Both the position numbers and the translations under genes were made by a program. Positions 23,276 through 35,100 of a DNA stretch of 64,000 nucleotides are shown one piece after another. Where the stretch lies: contig NC_057920.1 in the NCBI RefSeq assembly GCF_018873765.1, positions 14,521,307 through 14,585,306 on the forward strand, written 5' to 3'. Below the pieces are notes generated by a model, which was given only the letters and a program-made list of their open reading frames with translations, was not told the origin of the DNA and ran no database searches. How positions within the stretch are numbered: position 1 is the stretch's first letter; each line of letters begins with the position of its first letter. This DNA comes from Telopea speciosissima (lineage: Eukaryota; Streptophyta; Magnoliopsida; Proteales; Proteaceae).

Positions 23276-24232
23276 TCAGGCCTTCCCTTCAACTCTAGCA
23301 TGTGTAAAGCCAACACAAGCATCAACGAAATCTTCATCAATAAAATCTGTTGAGAAGATCTGCAACCGATCTGCACAACCATTAGAGCAGCACTGAGCAA
23401 TGAAGAGCCTTGCATAGCCATGGATCCTACGGGTCACAGGCTTCACACACAAGACAGGGTTATCGGCTTGTGGTGTCACTGTGTTCTCCACTCTATAGAA
23501 GAATCTCCTCTTCAACACTACCTGTTGCTCACTCAAATGCTTCAGATTACTATCGAATTTGGTCGATGGCAAGTCTGTGTCGATCCAATTGTCCTTCAAG
23601 TACCCTGAACTCCACAATGGATCCTTAGCTTTCGGTGGAGGCGAATTCCTTGGTTTCCATACACAGATAACTCGCTTGGGTAGCAACTCGGACACGGGCT
23701 TCTCAAATACCCCGTCGTCCTGATGGATCAAGAACTCACCGAGTTGATCCACTAAGTACTTATCGAACTCGGGCGGATCTTGGTGGCCGAACTCGGTTCG
23801 AATCTCAAGGATTATGATCTCCGATTGGGTCTCCCCTAGGAATTTCTTGATATCATTGATGACAACATCGACGGTGTAAGTTTTAAGGATACCGTGGCAG
23901 ACTCGGCGATCTTCTTGGACTCGGATGTCGAGGACTCGGGTTCCCCTGACGAGTTGATGGTAGATGGAGAGCTTTTGGCATTGGGCGAAAGGACGAGAGA
24001 TGCATGGAATTCCGATCTTGTTAGTTGCTGAGTCATGGGTACCTGGCCAAACGATCTGGTTTATGTGAAGTCTCTGAGGGTCAAGGCCTTGCATCCAATT
24101 CTTTCTATCGGGTGGACGGTAGTCTGAACCAGGGAATTCATTGCCGGAGTTGTGTTGCAGACTAGTGAGAAGCTTCTTTTCGGTGGAGAGCACCTTTCTA
24201 CGCTGTACCTGTTTGGAAACTTGGCCACCCAT
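23276..24232 (-). CDS. PI-PLC X domain-containing protein, 318 aa, intronless
   Basis: A single uninterrupted frame starts at 24232. The N-terminus MGGQVS fits the N-myristoylation pattern (Gly2, Ser6), suggesting membrane association without a signal peptide. The PLC X-domain core is present: WPGTHDSATN with His66-Asp67, RGTRVLDIRV (Asp102, Arg104) and VCHGIL (His113), the residues that correspond to the catalytic His pair and substrate-binding Arg of bacterial-type PI-PLC. EIIILEIRTEF and VWKPRNSPPP follow, as in plant single-domain PLC-X proteins. No Y, C2 or EF-hand domain is present, so it is not a classic plant PI-PLC, and phospholipase activity is inferred only. The length is normal for the family. 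Confidence 0.93.
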   Translation of the reverse strand: MGGQVSKQVQRRKVLSTEKKLLTSLQHNSGNEFPGSDYRPPDRKNWMQGLDPQRLHINQIVWPGTHDSATNKIGIPCISRPFAQCQKLSIYHQLVRGTRVLDIRVQEDRRVCHGILKTYTVDVVINDIKKFLGETQSEIIILEIRTEFGHQDPPEFDKYLVDQLGEFLIHQDDGVFEKPVSELLPKRVICVWKPRNSPPPKAKDPLWSSGYLKDNWIDTDLPSTKFDSNLKHLSEQQVVLKRRFFYRVENTVTPQADNPVLCVKPVTRRIHGYARLFIAQCCSNGCADRLQIFSTDFIDEDFVDACVGFTHARVEGKA

Positions 24233-24778
24233 TATCCAGAATTAGGGGAAGAAGAAGAAGAGAAAGAAGAATATCTCCAATTTCTGATTCTTGTTCTTCT
24301 GCTATGGGGTGAGAAATAGAAAGATGGATTTATTGGAAGACATGGAAACGTAGAGAATTGAGGAAAATTATTACTGATTTTGAAATTTTGCAAATTAAGG
24401 ACACAGTTTCTTTGTTTGGCCCCCAACCCTCTAGATGTTGAAGGCTTATCTTATCATATGATGATATGTTGGATGTTTGTAACCATAATTGAGATGGGTG
24501 GGCTCTGTCTGGGCCACCATGGCCAATCCTGTGGGTTCTAGGATCGATCTCTTTTCTTGAATTGGGCCACGTGTTTGGTTATCTATGGTAGTCTATGAGT
24601 TGGTTGGTGTTTTCTTTCTTTTTAATGCAAAGCAGTGTATTAGGTCTAAAACTCATTCATTAATAGAGAAAATAAGTCAATAATTGGAAAGTCTCTGAGC
24701 TGGCGTGGTGGGGACCAATGAGAAAGGCACTTGGTTGGTCAATAAAATGGGTAGACGTAGATAGGAGGGAAAGGGTGA

Positions 24779-24817
<39 letters not shown>

Positions 24818-24863
24818 CCTACACTGCTAGCTCAAACAACTTATACCTACTATACGATGGCAT
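24233..24863. other. Upstream region of the PLC-like gene
   Basis: 5' untranslated and promoter region on the minus strand. A pyrimidine-type run (plus strand gaagaagaagaagagaaag) is at 24248-24271. A GA microsatellite lies at about 24783-24816. No other gene is seen. Confidence 0.55.
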
Positions 24864-24872
24864 TATCTTAAA

Positions 24873-25007
24873 GGGGCGATGTTCTCTGTGCCGCAGCGCA
24901 GGTTGCGTCAGGCACATGGGGGTGGGCGCAATGACCACTTTGCCCCCTGAGTGGCAGGCCCATGTGCTTGGGCATAGCCTGCACTGCGGCACAGAGAACA
25001 TTCTCCC
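24873..25007. mobile_element. Mutator-type MITE, 135 bp
   Basis: Arms GATGTTCTCTGTGCCGCAG and CTGCGGCACAGAGAACATT are inverted. The element is flanked by an exact 9-bp duplication TATCTTAAA (24864-24872 and 25008-25016). The 9-bp duplication is the Mutator hallmark. Confidence 0.88.
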
Positions 25008-25016
25008 TATCTTAAA

Positions 25017-26548
25017 ATAAGTTAGGGTGGTGTTAGAGAAGAACTGTTAATCTGACTGGTATTATTAGAACATATCGGCTAAGACTTCAATCCACCTTAT
25101 ATGATTCATTATTGTAGGGTTTTATTTTTTATTTTTTCAAAAATAAAAAAATTATAAATGAAAAGCCAAACGAGGATAAGCATAATTTATATGCAAAAGA
25201 GATTGCAACACTGACCTTATGTAGATTTTTTTATGGGAATGCGTTTTGTGAAGGAACGCAAGGGCTAGCCAATGAAAGCGCACATGCTGGCATCTTGAGG
25301 GATAAAAATTCTGTCTTTCATGGGGGGTGGGGTGATCATTTTCCCTCCATTGTGTAATGGGTGTGGCCTCCTTCCACCCCAACCTCCCAAGAGTCTCTCA
25401 TATTCTAACAATGTGGGCTTCATGTAGGCCACATATGGACGATATCATTTTTCAACCCTTCATTGGTTATAATATGCAAAAACTCCACTCCCTTATATTA
25501 TATTGTTCAGCTCAGAGCTGAAAATTATGCATCATGTCCACATGTAAGATCAAAACCCAAGCCCTATTCAGTGCTTCCATTACTCCAATCACTACAATTC
25601 TATTCTTTTGTCTTCCCCGTCTACTTGACACTTTCACAGTAGTTGCCTTCCTCTATTTCTTTGTTTTTTTAATTGCCAGCTCTTACAAAATCATTGGAAA
25701 TCCAGCTCGTAAATCAATATCATAGTTTCTTTTCTTTTAATATCAGAGTCTCTTGGATAATTATTTGATTGCAATAACAACACTTTTTGAAATAAGAAAC
25801 TTCGATCCTTTATATATAACCAATTTAATACATTTGTCTCGTAATACTTTATTCTTTTTTTTATACATGATATATTTTACATATTACTTATTTATAGTTT
25901 TTATATTTCAAAATTGTATTTTGCAGATCTTAAGCGTTTCTAGACATTTCTTGACTATTTCATATATATCTTTAACGTATCTTGCGTCTCTCCAATACGG
26001 TATGATGCATCTCTTAAAATCATTCTTTTGATACGATACCCGATACTGATACTTAAAACCTTGTCTATCAATATATTGAAAATCAAACTATGAATAAATG
26101 ATATCGAAATAATGTCTACAATATTTGACAAACTGAGAACACTTCCAGAAGCCAAAGTAAAACAACCCCCTCTCCCCTCGAATTCAGATCTGCTACCCAC
26201 ATAGGGACGAGTGGGGATAGATCTGAACCCTCCATGGGGGTGTGGGACCCATGCCCCATGGAGGGGTCAGATCTGTCCCCACCCTTCCCCGTGTGGGTAG
26301 CTGATCCGGATTCTCTCCCTACCCCCCCCCCTCCCCCTCCCCCTCCCCCACACAAAATAGTTTCTCTCCAATTCTTGTGGTTAAACATCATTGGTGAGGA
26401 TCTAGACCAACCCCCGCCCTTTTTTTTTCCCCCCTCCTTGACATTTTAGTTTTTTTCACGCCTTGTTCTTTTTTTCCATTCCATGGACTTTATTTGAGTT
26501 TATAGAGACATTGATATAGCTGTTCACTTGATTGTTAGTTATGCTATG
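25017..26548. other. Intergenic AT-rich DNA
   Basis: No gene is recognised. A C-rich homopolymer/(CCCCCT) stretch is at about 26318-26350 beside an inverted repeat at 26195-26310 (arms around cacatagggacgagtgggga and gtccccaccc), which could be a further decayed foldback element. Confidence 0.45.
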
Positions 26549-26558
26549 TTCGACTAGG

Positions 26559-26770
26559 AAAAAATTCTGCTGCTACACTTGTAGCAGGAATGTTCCTGCT
26601 ACAAGGCTGGCAGCCAATGAAATGGAATAATTCACTTCTCCTTTTGGGTTCATAAATATCCTCCTAGGTTTTAGTATTTTCTAAAATACCTTTTTAGATC
26701 CCATTTTCTTGGCTACCAACCTTGCAGCATGAACATTCCTACTACAGGTGTAGCAGCAAAATTTCATCCA
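26559..26770. mobile_element. Mutator-type MITE, 212 bp
   Basis: Inverted arms ATTCTGCTGCTACACTTGTA and CTACAGGTGTAGCAGCAAAA. Flanks TTCGACTAGG (26549-26558) and TTCAACTAGG (26771-26780) differ at one of ten bases. The interior has no coding potential. Confidence 0.8.
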
Positions 26771-27354
26771 TTCAACTAGGCCTTAGTATTTTGGTGGATG
26801 AATTCTGTTTCCTTAGTTTTTTCATTGAGAGAAAAAAAAACTCTTTTCTTATTTCATTTTAGATGCTATTGTAGCTCTATAGTTGTTTAACACAGTTTTA
26901 TTTCTATCAGAAAAATACAATGCCATGGAGGAAGATGCAATTAGGCTCCATCTAGTTGGAAGTAAAGAGAAGTGAAAAGAAGTAAAATCACTTTTAAAAA
27001 TTTTGTAATCATGATTGTATAATCCATTTAAAACTCTTACCATATTTGGTACATGTATTTTACTTTTCTAACAAAAGGAACTTGGACACATAGGAAAGTG
27101 ATATTTAAGGGATTATAGACCCCCATGGCAACAAAGTGGAGATCGGAGATCAATTCCTTCCCATGACCGCTCTCTCCTCAAATGATACAATGATTGTTTT
27201 ATGTATCTTTCTCCTCAAATTCAAAAATTTTTGAAGTTTTTCTTTTCTTGGCTTCCAAAAATAGCCTTAGTGAACAAATCCTTCTCCCACTTTCTTATTA
27301 ATGGAGCTTCCCAATCTAACATGAAAGGAAACCTCTTCCCTTATTCCTAGATTT

Positions 27355-27552
27355 AGGGAATGCTCTCTCCTTTATTCCTAGGGGAGCAAATGGTGTTACT
27401 CATTCTCTAGCTCAGAAGGCCGAGTCTTTGGCAAGTAAGACAATCTGGCCGAATTCTTCTCCTTGGCTCCTGGACTTGTGTAAAGAAGCCATGAGTTCTA
27501 CTTGCCTTCCCTTGCAATAAAATAACAGTTTACCCAAAAAAAAAAATTTTAA
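27355..27552 (+). mobile_element. LINE 3' end: RNase H tail plus poly(A)
   Basis: The frame at 27358-27522 reads NALSFIPRGANGVTHSLAQK and ends shortly after PWLLDLCKEA. This is the C-terminal RNase H signature of plant L1-type LINEs (PRxANxxAHxLA). An A-rich tail follows at 27536-27546. Everything upstream is missing or unrecognisable, as in 5'-truncated LINEs. A related fragment is at 63780-64000. Confidence 0.75.
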
Positions 27553-27805
27553 TATATATTAAAATTATGTACAACATCATGTGAAATAATGATTACAAAA
27601 ATTTTCACCCACCCATTTATTTCCCTCACCCCATCAAATGGATTGGGTTTTTTTTTTTTCTTTTGGTAACAAAATGGATTGACTTGAAAATCCATGTGAT
27701 GCACACCAAAAGGACCAATTCGATCATCCAATGGATTTAATTCGTGGTTCAACTGGAGTGCTTCGCTCAAATTATTTTTTGAAAGAGAACTGGTAATTTA
27801 CATGA

Positions 27806-27962
27806 ATTTTTATCCGCTGCTGTAACTAGAGCGCTGCTGTCTGCATCGTGCGGCGTAGCAGCGGCCATGTGTGCACAGCGGGCCCCATTGTGCACACATG
27901 GCCGCTGCTGCACCGCACGATGCACACAGCAGTGCTCCAGTTACAGCAGCGGATAAAGGTCC
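27806..27962. mobile_element. Foldback MITE (Mutator-type duplication), copy 2
   Basis: 157 bp, almost a perfect palindrome: TTATCCGCTGCTGTAAC at the left and GTTACAGCAGCGGATAA at the right, centred on agcgggcccca. Exact 11-bp flanking duplication AATTTACATGA (27795-27805 and 27963-27973). Same family as 15795-15956. Confidence 0.9.
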
Positions 27963-27973
27963 AATTTACATGA

Positions 27974-28179
27974 GGCAAAGTTAAAATGTGAACCATGGAA
28001 TGTTTCCTGAACAGTAAAAGGGGATGATAGATACCAATTTACCAACCCATAAAAGAAAAGTTAGTCCCTGAAAGAGCCTCTAAATTAGGACCTTATTAAT
28101 AGGATAAGATACCATATCAAAGAAACAGAGTGAGGCCACACCACCTAGATTCAGCACCGTCTTCATTTCTTCAAGGATT
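27974..28179. other. Intergenic DNA downstream of APE2
   Basis: No gene or repeat is recognised. It precedes the decayed extra terminal exon. Confidence 0.4.
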
Positions 28180-28236
28180 TCAAAATTGCCCCTTCGAAGT
28201 AATTCCGCAGTTTGCTTCTAGATTAAATGCAGGTCC
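28180..28236 (-). pseudogene. Extra copy of the APE2 terminal exon, frame-damaged
   Basis: It resembles the true last exon 29142-29213 and has its own acceptor (TTTATTTCAG then GGACCT on the minus strand). Read in the same phase it gives GPAFNLEANCGITSKGQF and a stop. It keeps the fourth zinc-binding cysteine but loses the YFKW of the GRF finger by an indel. It could be used as an alternative 3' exon, but the damaged finger suggests a decaying duplicate. Confidence 0.65.
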
Positions 28237-28244
28237 CTGAAATA

Positions 28245-29141
28245 AAGCAATAAATTTTCTTCTATGAGTTCTCATGCCCCTCCATCATCCTTACACGCCC
28301 TACACAGACAGGAATAAGTTGAGAAGATCAAAACTAGAATTAATGAGAAAAAGAATGCAAGCCAAGTATTTTACCTACATAAGGATTCGTGGGGTTTGCC
28401 TAGTATGACATGGGGGCTCCTCTCACCAAACATTCAATAGAAAGCCATTAGGTTTTAATAAAAGATGTGATGAAGATGATGATGGTTAGCATCACCATCC
28501 AGAATCTGGACAGCACAGATGATGGATCATGCAACTAAACATGGTACAACCAAAGAGAATTTTGAAGAAAGGCACACATGCACAAGCATAAATTAACCTC
28601 CCACCCTGCTTTCTCACCTCTCCTTCACTTGAGAAGTTTGCCTAATTGGCATAAAAGCAATAGAACTCTCATGTGCAACATTTCTTGATGCAAATAATTA
28701 AGAGACCAAATCCAGGTTTCCCACAATGAATTTGTGTCTTCAATTGTATCTAACATAATTACACACCATAACTTGAATTGTTTCCCATAATGAATTGTTA
28801 CAGATTAACATTATGCTTTAAATACCTACATTTTAAGTTTAGCATAACAAACTTGCATTATCCAACTACATGCGACAATATCCTTGGAAACCATCATGGT
28901 CCCTCGTCGCCAAAATGCAGCAAAGACTAAACCAAGAGTGAACACCAGACCTCATTCTGCAAAATAGCTCCATGAATGCCTGTACTAAATGTATCGCACG
29001 GAGAATGTTAGATGATCTTCATCAATAGCAATATCTTTGGAAAAATATTTCAAGTAAGAATGACATCAGATTCTCAACTATAATCCAGAAGGCAAACTGG
29101 ATATGCTTTGAAAGTCAAAACAATAAGACAGTCAACCATCT
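28245..29141. other. Sequence between the duplicate and the true APE2 last exon
   Basis: Holds the probable 3' untranslated region of APE2 and about 900 bp in which no gene is recognised. Confidence 0.5.
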
Positions 29142-32100
29142 TCATTTCTTCCCAGATTTTGAATTGGCCCACTTGAAATAATCACAGCGCGCTTCTAGAT
29201 TTGATGGAGGTCCCTGGAAGGCGAGAGGAGAGAGAGAGAGAGAGGAAAAATATTAATGCTTATGCTCTCCACCTTCCCTTGTGCACACTACCAGAGCAAT
29301 AAAACTGCAAATGGAAACAACCTTTGAAATTACCAAGAAATAAATCTGAGACCATAATATCAACACACACGGTTTAAGTACCAAAGTCTAATTAAGAATT
29401 TGACATGCTGTTTTTATCTGTATCTAGAGCAGGGCCAAGCCCAAAAGCATACTAGGTTGAATTGAACATTTGGACTGAAGAAGCTTAAAGTCGTTTGCAG
29501 CATAAATCTCAAAGTTAGCAACATCTATTACTAATTTACCACAACTACCAAGCCTAATCCCAAAATACATGGGTTTGGCTGCACAGATCCTTTCAATTCC
29601 ACCGTTTTTTAAGCTACACCTACTTGTAAGACTGGATGTCGTTTCTCACCACTTCAATTTGCACCATAAATTTTAATTATCTATAACTACTCTAACCAAT
29701 AAAAACAAGCGCCAGAGATTCAGCTATCCAATCCCATCGCAATAAACACCCAGCCAAAAAACAGTCAAGCTCAAAGGACCTGAACTCAATATGATCCACT
29801 CCAACAGAAGACCACCATTTTTTTTTTTTTTCTTTGGGGGGGGGGGGGGGGAGGTGGGAAGGCGCTGGTGTCAAAGAAATCACATAGTTTCAGCTTTTCG
29901 AACTCTCAACAGTAATACCAAGACTGGTTTCAATAAACATGCAAATCTGAATAGTTAAAATAGTTGAAATCTGAAGTCTTTAGTTTAGCCCCTTACATGG
30001 AGAAAATACAGAAGCATAAATTATAAGCAGAACTCTAGTAACCATTAATTTAATGTATTCAACCACTTTACGTGATAATATAGATTTTCTTTATCATTCT
30101 CCACTAGTTTTTTTCCCCTAATTAAGGATAGCAATAAGTTTAATATTTCCTTGCTCATTTCGTTCTTTTGTCCAAACACCTTGTTTTCTGTTCATTTAAT
30201 TTTGCAAACCATGGAATGAGCCAGAATAGAGGTGGACCTCGGCGCAACAGTAAGGTTGCTCCATTGTGACCTAGTGGTCACGGGTTCGAGTCAGGAAACA
30301 GCCTCTCTGCTAAACGGGGGTAAGGCTACATACATTATGAGCCTTCCCAGCCCCCGCAGTGGTGGGAGCCTCATGCACTGGGTACACCCTTTTTATAGAA
30401 TGAGCAAGAATAGAATAAGAACCTTATAGAGTTTGTGTTGAATTAGCATTAGCATCCTCAAACAAACAGTTTTCAATTTCCACTGCAAGTAGCAGCTGGA
30501 AGTATGGATAACATGAAGAACAAATTGTACACACTGGTGTAAAGTACCTCAGCCCGAGCACAGACATAAAACCTACGACCCAAGTTTGGACCTGCTTTCT
30601 TCACTACCCGAGCAACACATGGTTCCTTATGGCCCTTGCACAGAGGTACGCTGTTCTGCATGAACTGTTGAATTCTTCGCCACTCCAACAAAGCAGCATC
30701 ATTTTTCTCTTTTTCGGAAGAACCAGAGGCATTTTCATCACCTTGAGATTGTGTGAACGGAATCATGCTGACCTCAAACATCTTGCAACCATTGCTTTCA
30801 TCACCCTCCTGAGTTCCTGTGGGGGAATCTGTCTCTTTGACCTCCGGAGTTTCTTTGGGAGAATCCGTCTCCTTGATCTCCTGAATTTTTTTGGGGGAAT
30901 CTGACTCTTTGACCTCCTGAGATTCTCTGGGTAAATTTGTCACTTTGGTTAAACAAGGAGAATTAGTCTTCCTTTCTGAGACATCAACTTGACTAAGCGA
31001 AGTGTCAGTGCTTTCGGTAACAACATCAGCACCATGGGAAGACTGTTTCTGGAAAAAAGAACTTAAAGTGCGTTGAGAACAACCACTATGTCTCACTTTT
31101 TTCTTGGAATCTAGACGCTGGCCAGATGTAGTTTTGTTTCTCAACAAAAACATACTATTCTCTGAACCCTCATTAGCAAAACCACTCAACTGTTTCTTCA
31201 TGCTTGGGTTGGAACCTTCACATTGAGGGTTGAAGTCAGAAAATTTTTCCTCTGAATCTAATGATCTTTTTGCACTTGCAGAGCAACTTTCCACTATAAT
31301 GTTTTCATCTGAGAATAATTGTGATGTTCCATCCTTCTTGAGTTCAGCAGATATTTGTCTTTTCATGAGCAATGAGACTAAAGAAGAATAGCAATCCAGT
31401 AAGAAGAAAATTTAAATTGAAAGAAAAAACATGAGTCCTACAAACATACAAGGTATTGCATCCCCATGACATGTTCCCAACAAGAACTTTGAACTCTCAC
31501 TGATAAATATGGAGGACAATCTAAGAAAGAATAATAAACATGTATAGATATTGCAGTACTTCAATATATATAGGATAAGTCTTGAATTTGATTCTGATTC
31601 TGATTCTCGTATAATTTATTCAACTGGTAAAAATAAATAGTCAAAGCAGTATACTTGCATCTGACAAAGGGAACTACCAAAGGAATTTTGGAGAAAACTT
31701 AAACATCACCATTTGTTTGCAAAATGTTTGAAAGCATGGAGAACACAAACATGAGTTACATGACACACCGTGTGATATTTTCTTTTCAGACTGCATAAAA
31801 TGATCAGGTAAAATCAGTGTAAAAGAATATGATTTCACTTCAAGGTATTTCTTTTGGAAAAAGTTCCTGAATGGCCCCGTTCAGATAAGCATATCCAAAT
31901 GGGGTCGGCTACATGGATCCTTGCTCTCCAATTAGCTCTAATCGAAGTCATACAATGTACAAGGCCTAAGCTATGCTTCTTTCCTCATCACCTCTCCTAG
32001 GATTATTTTAGGCCTGCCCTTAGCTCTTTCAGATCTTTCAATCTGAATCAAATCACTCCTCCGTACTGGAGCATCCCAAGACCTCCGTTGGAGAGAGAGA

Positions 32101-35100
32101 GAGAGAGCTAATGGGTGCTTCAAAAGTGTGGAACCTTAACTTGGAATATTTGGTCTTAGTTGTGAAGATGTTACTTCTTTTATGATTTTTTTGTGAATAT
32201 TACTTTTAGCAAGCAACATATTGTATGTGCTGAAAACTGCAGATTTCAGGTCCATATACAAACAAATGCCGCTTTTTAGGCAATAATGTGCTATTATAAG
32301 CATACTAAATGTGAGAGGAGAAGAGAAAGAACCTGATATAATAGGTATCTACTAGTCAACTCTCGTCCATTTACCATTCTACAAGAAGGCACTGTCAAGA
32401 AATCATAAAATAACACATTCTCTCTAAGCCATTACTCTTAAATTCATCACAACCTCCATACCAATTACTTGTTTGTGACCCTAAATAAATTTCTGAATCT
32501 CTCATTGCATGTACTCTTGAATGATGACCTTGCCATAACATTCATCCAGAAAATATAGTTTATAGAATCCTCGACCTTTGAATATTCAGAAGTTCTTCAC
32601 AGTATTTTTCTCAACAAATTTCTAAATTTATCTCCCTAAAGAAATCCTTTATACACTCTCAAGTAACCTTGATTACTGATGCAGATTCATCAGCAAAATA
32701 GGCTTATTTTATTAGGAATAAGTCTAGGGTTGGGTTATATACATGTTGGGCCCTTGATCCCATGGATTTTCTATGTAATAGGCCACTTTTATAGACCTTA
32801 AATTGGGGTACATGAGTTGCATACAGGATTAGCCCTGTATTTAGTTTATTTTCATGTTTTTAATGTGGGTTGGTTTAGGACTCTATTTTGAGTCTATTTC
32901 AGTTTCCTAGTCAGTTTTTACCTAGTAGGTTAAAGAATGGGTTAGGCCTTTCCTTTTTAGTGTAGGAGTCTAATTTTGAGCCTTTTATATAAAGTTGTAA
33001 GGGGGCCAAGTATTGAATACGAATTTGATTAATAAAATTAGCTTTTGCTTGTTGCCATTGCTGCTGCTGCCTTGCTCTATTGAGTGTTGCCTTGTGAGTA
33101 ATATCAAGGTGAAGGGACTGGTGGATCTCCAGTTGACTCCTTGCATCTTGTAGACCGGGAGGATCTGTTATAAGGGATTGGTGAATCTCCAATCGACTCC
33201 TTGCATCTTGTAGATCGGGAGAACCTAATTCTGATCTTCAAGCTGAAGATCTGCTATACAAGTAATTTACTGTTTTGGTAATCAACCTTCTTCTCCTAAT
33301 CCTCTAAACCCAAGCCATCGATCCCCACTGCCAATAATCAATCCTTGCAGCCTTCCTCATCCACCATTAAAAACATAAATCCATTAGAACCCTAAAACCT
33401 GCAACTATTCTTCTTCTCTTCCAGAAGTTCACATGCAAGGTGATTTTCACAAGAATTCTGCCCAGCAAAATCTAACCGTTAGAACCTGCAAAAATTTTGA
33501 TTGAATCTCCCTCAAACCCTAAGAGAGACTTGATCCAAATTTCAGTACCATCCATCAGGCCGATTGTCTGAAATTACACTTTTACCACGCTCTCCTATCT
33601 CTACTAGGAAACCTCCATAACTCCAGATTTAACCATCCAACTTAGTTCTAACTTTCAGCATATATTCCCCTCCACCCTACCCACACTCAACCTAAATATT
33701 AAGCCCATTCAACCACCTGATTTCCTGTTATTATAAACCCTAGATTCCATCATCTTCCACCTTTCAAAACCCTAACCCTAATTGCTGCCCAATTACATCT
33801 AAACTACTTCTACCCATCCAAAACCTATAAAACCTAGTTCATTAGACTCCCCTACACCTGCCTATCTTTACCATATAACATACCTATCCATTACCCTAAC
33901 CCTAACCCTAACCTAAAATTGGACTACATTAATTACATCAAAGCAAATTAATTATATACTGCACTGCTACCAATTCACATGTCAAACTAACAAGTACCTT
34001 TTCCCTGACCAATGGAGAAAGCATAAATACCACACACACAAATCCCAGACAAAGCTTAAAAATACACTAAGAAACCGACCAGTTGTTTCCAGAAATATCA
34101 AATATATCTAGCCTAGAAATAATCAAATATGATCAACAATATTTTCCTTTGTGAATGACTTGTAAATGTAGAAGAAAAAAAACTCAGGTTATAAACTTCT
34201 AATCACCATGCCTCCTCAAGATGTATCAAGGACATCAAATAGATTTCATCAGAAGAAAATGCTTAATCTCTCATACCAATAGTTTGCTGGAACCCATGGA
34301 CCCCGGGAACATATCTAGCAGATAAAGATGGAGTGTTGTGCTCCAGAAGATTGGGTATTTCCCTAAAACTGATGTAAACAGGAGCATGATCAGAACCTTC
34401 CAATTTCGTGTTTCTCCCTCCTTTCCACCTGTAGATTGGAAATGGGAAACTTGTATAATTGCCTCTGAAAAATAATATATATCTTATTGACTAACTGGAA
34501 ACTACAGTAGCACTTATATCATGCACATGCTCATTAATATTGAACGCCACAGCCTGTTTGTGCCATGGAACAATAATCAACCAAATAAGATGATCATTTT
34601 TATCATATTTTTTAAATACATGATAAATTTAATACAGTTGTCCGGTTTGTCACACCATACCTTGTTCTAATGTGTACATCATCATATACCATTTCTCTGA
34701 TCTCACAATTAGATATTCATTTTCTTGCTATTATTTCTTTCTTTGTTCCTTCCAGTTCTGCAATCCCTCTTTAAGCTTGACACCATTACATTAGTGTTCT
34801 CTTCTTACTTCACCTTCTCCTTGTCTGTCCGTCCTTCCATTCTTTCCTAATTTCTTTTCTTTTGATACCAACTTGATTATGGACCACATCCCTGGTTGGG
34901 CTCAAATGCTTGTGGGATTCTCTAGGACATGCAGGTGGCTATACTACCTACATGGTTCAAGATAGGAACTGCACTCATGTCTGAGACATATGAACACTGG
35001 ACATGAAACAAACAGCACAGAGTAAGCTATCTAGGTATTTCTGCCACAGCAGTTTCTTAATTTATTTAAGAAGGGAAAGGGAAGACAGGTACTTGAAAAT

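Noticed and set aside
26116..26449. Gly-rich/Pro-rich open frames on both strands
   Set aside because: They translate a C/G homopolymer and an inverted repeat; low complexity only.
33890..33916. Short CCCTAA run resembling telomeric repeat
   Set aside because: Only about three CCCTAA units, not the CCCTAAA plant telomere unit. It lies inside a solo-LTR-like unit, and similar ccctaaccct pieces recur in other copies.
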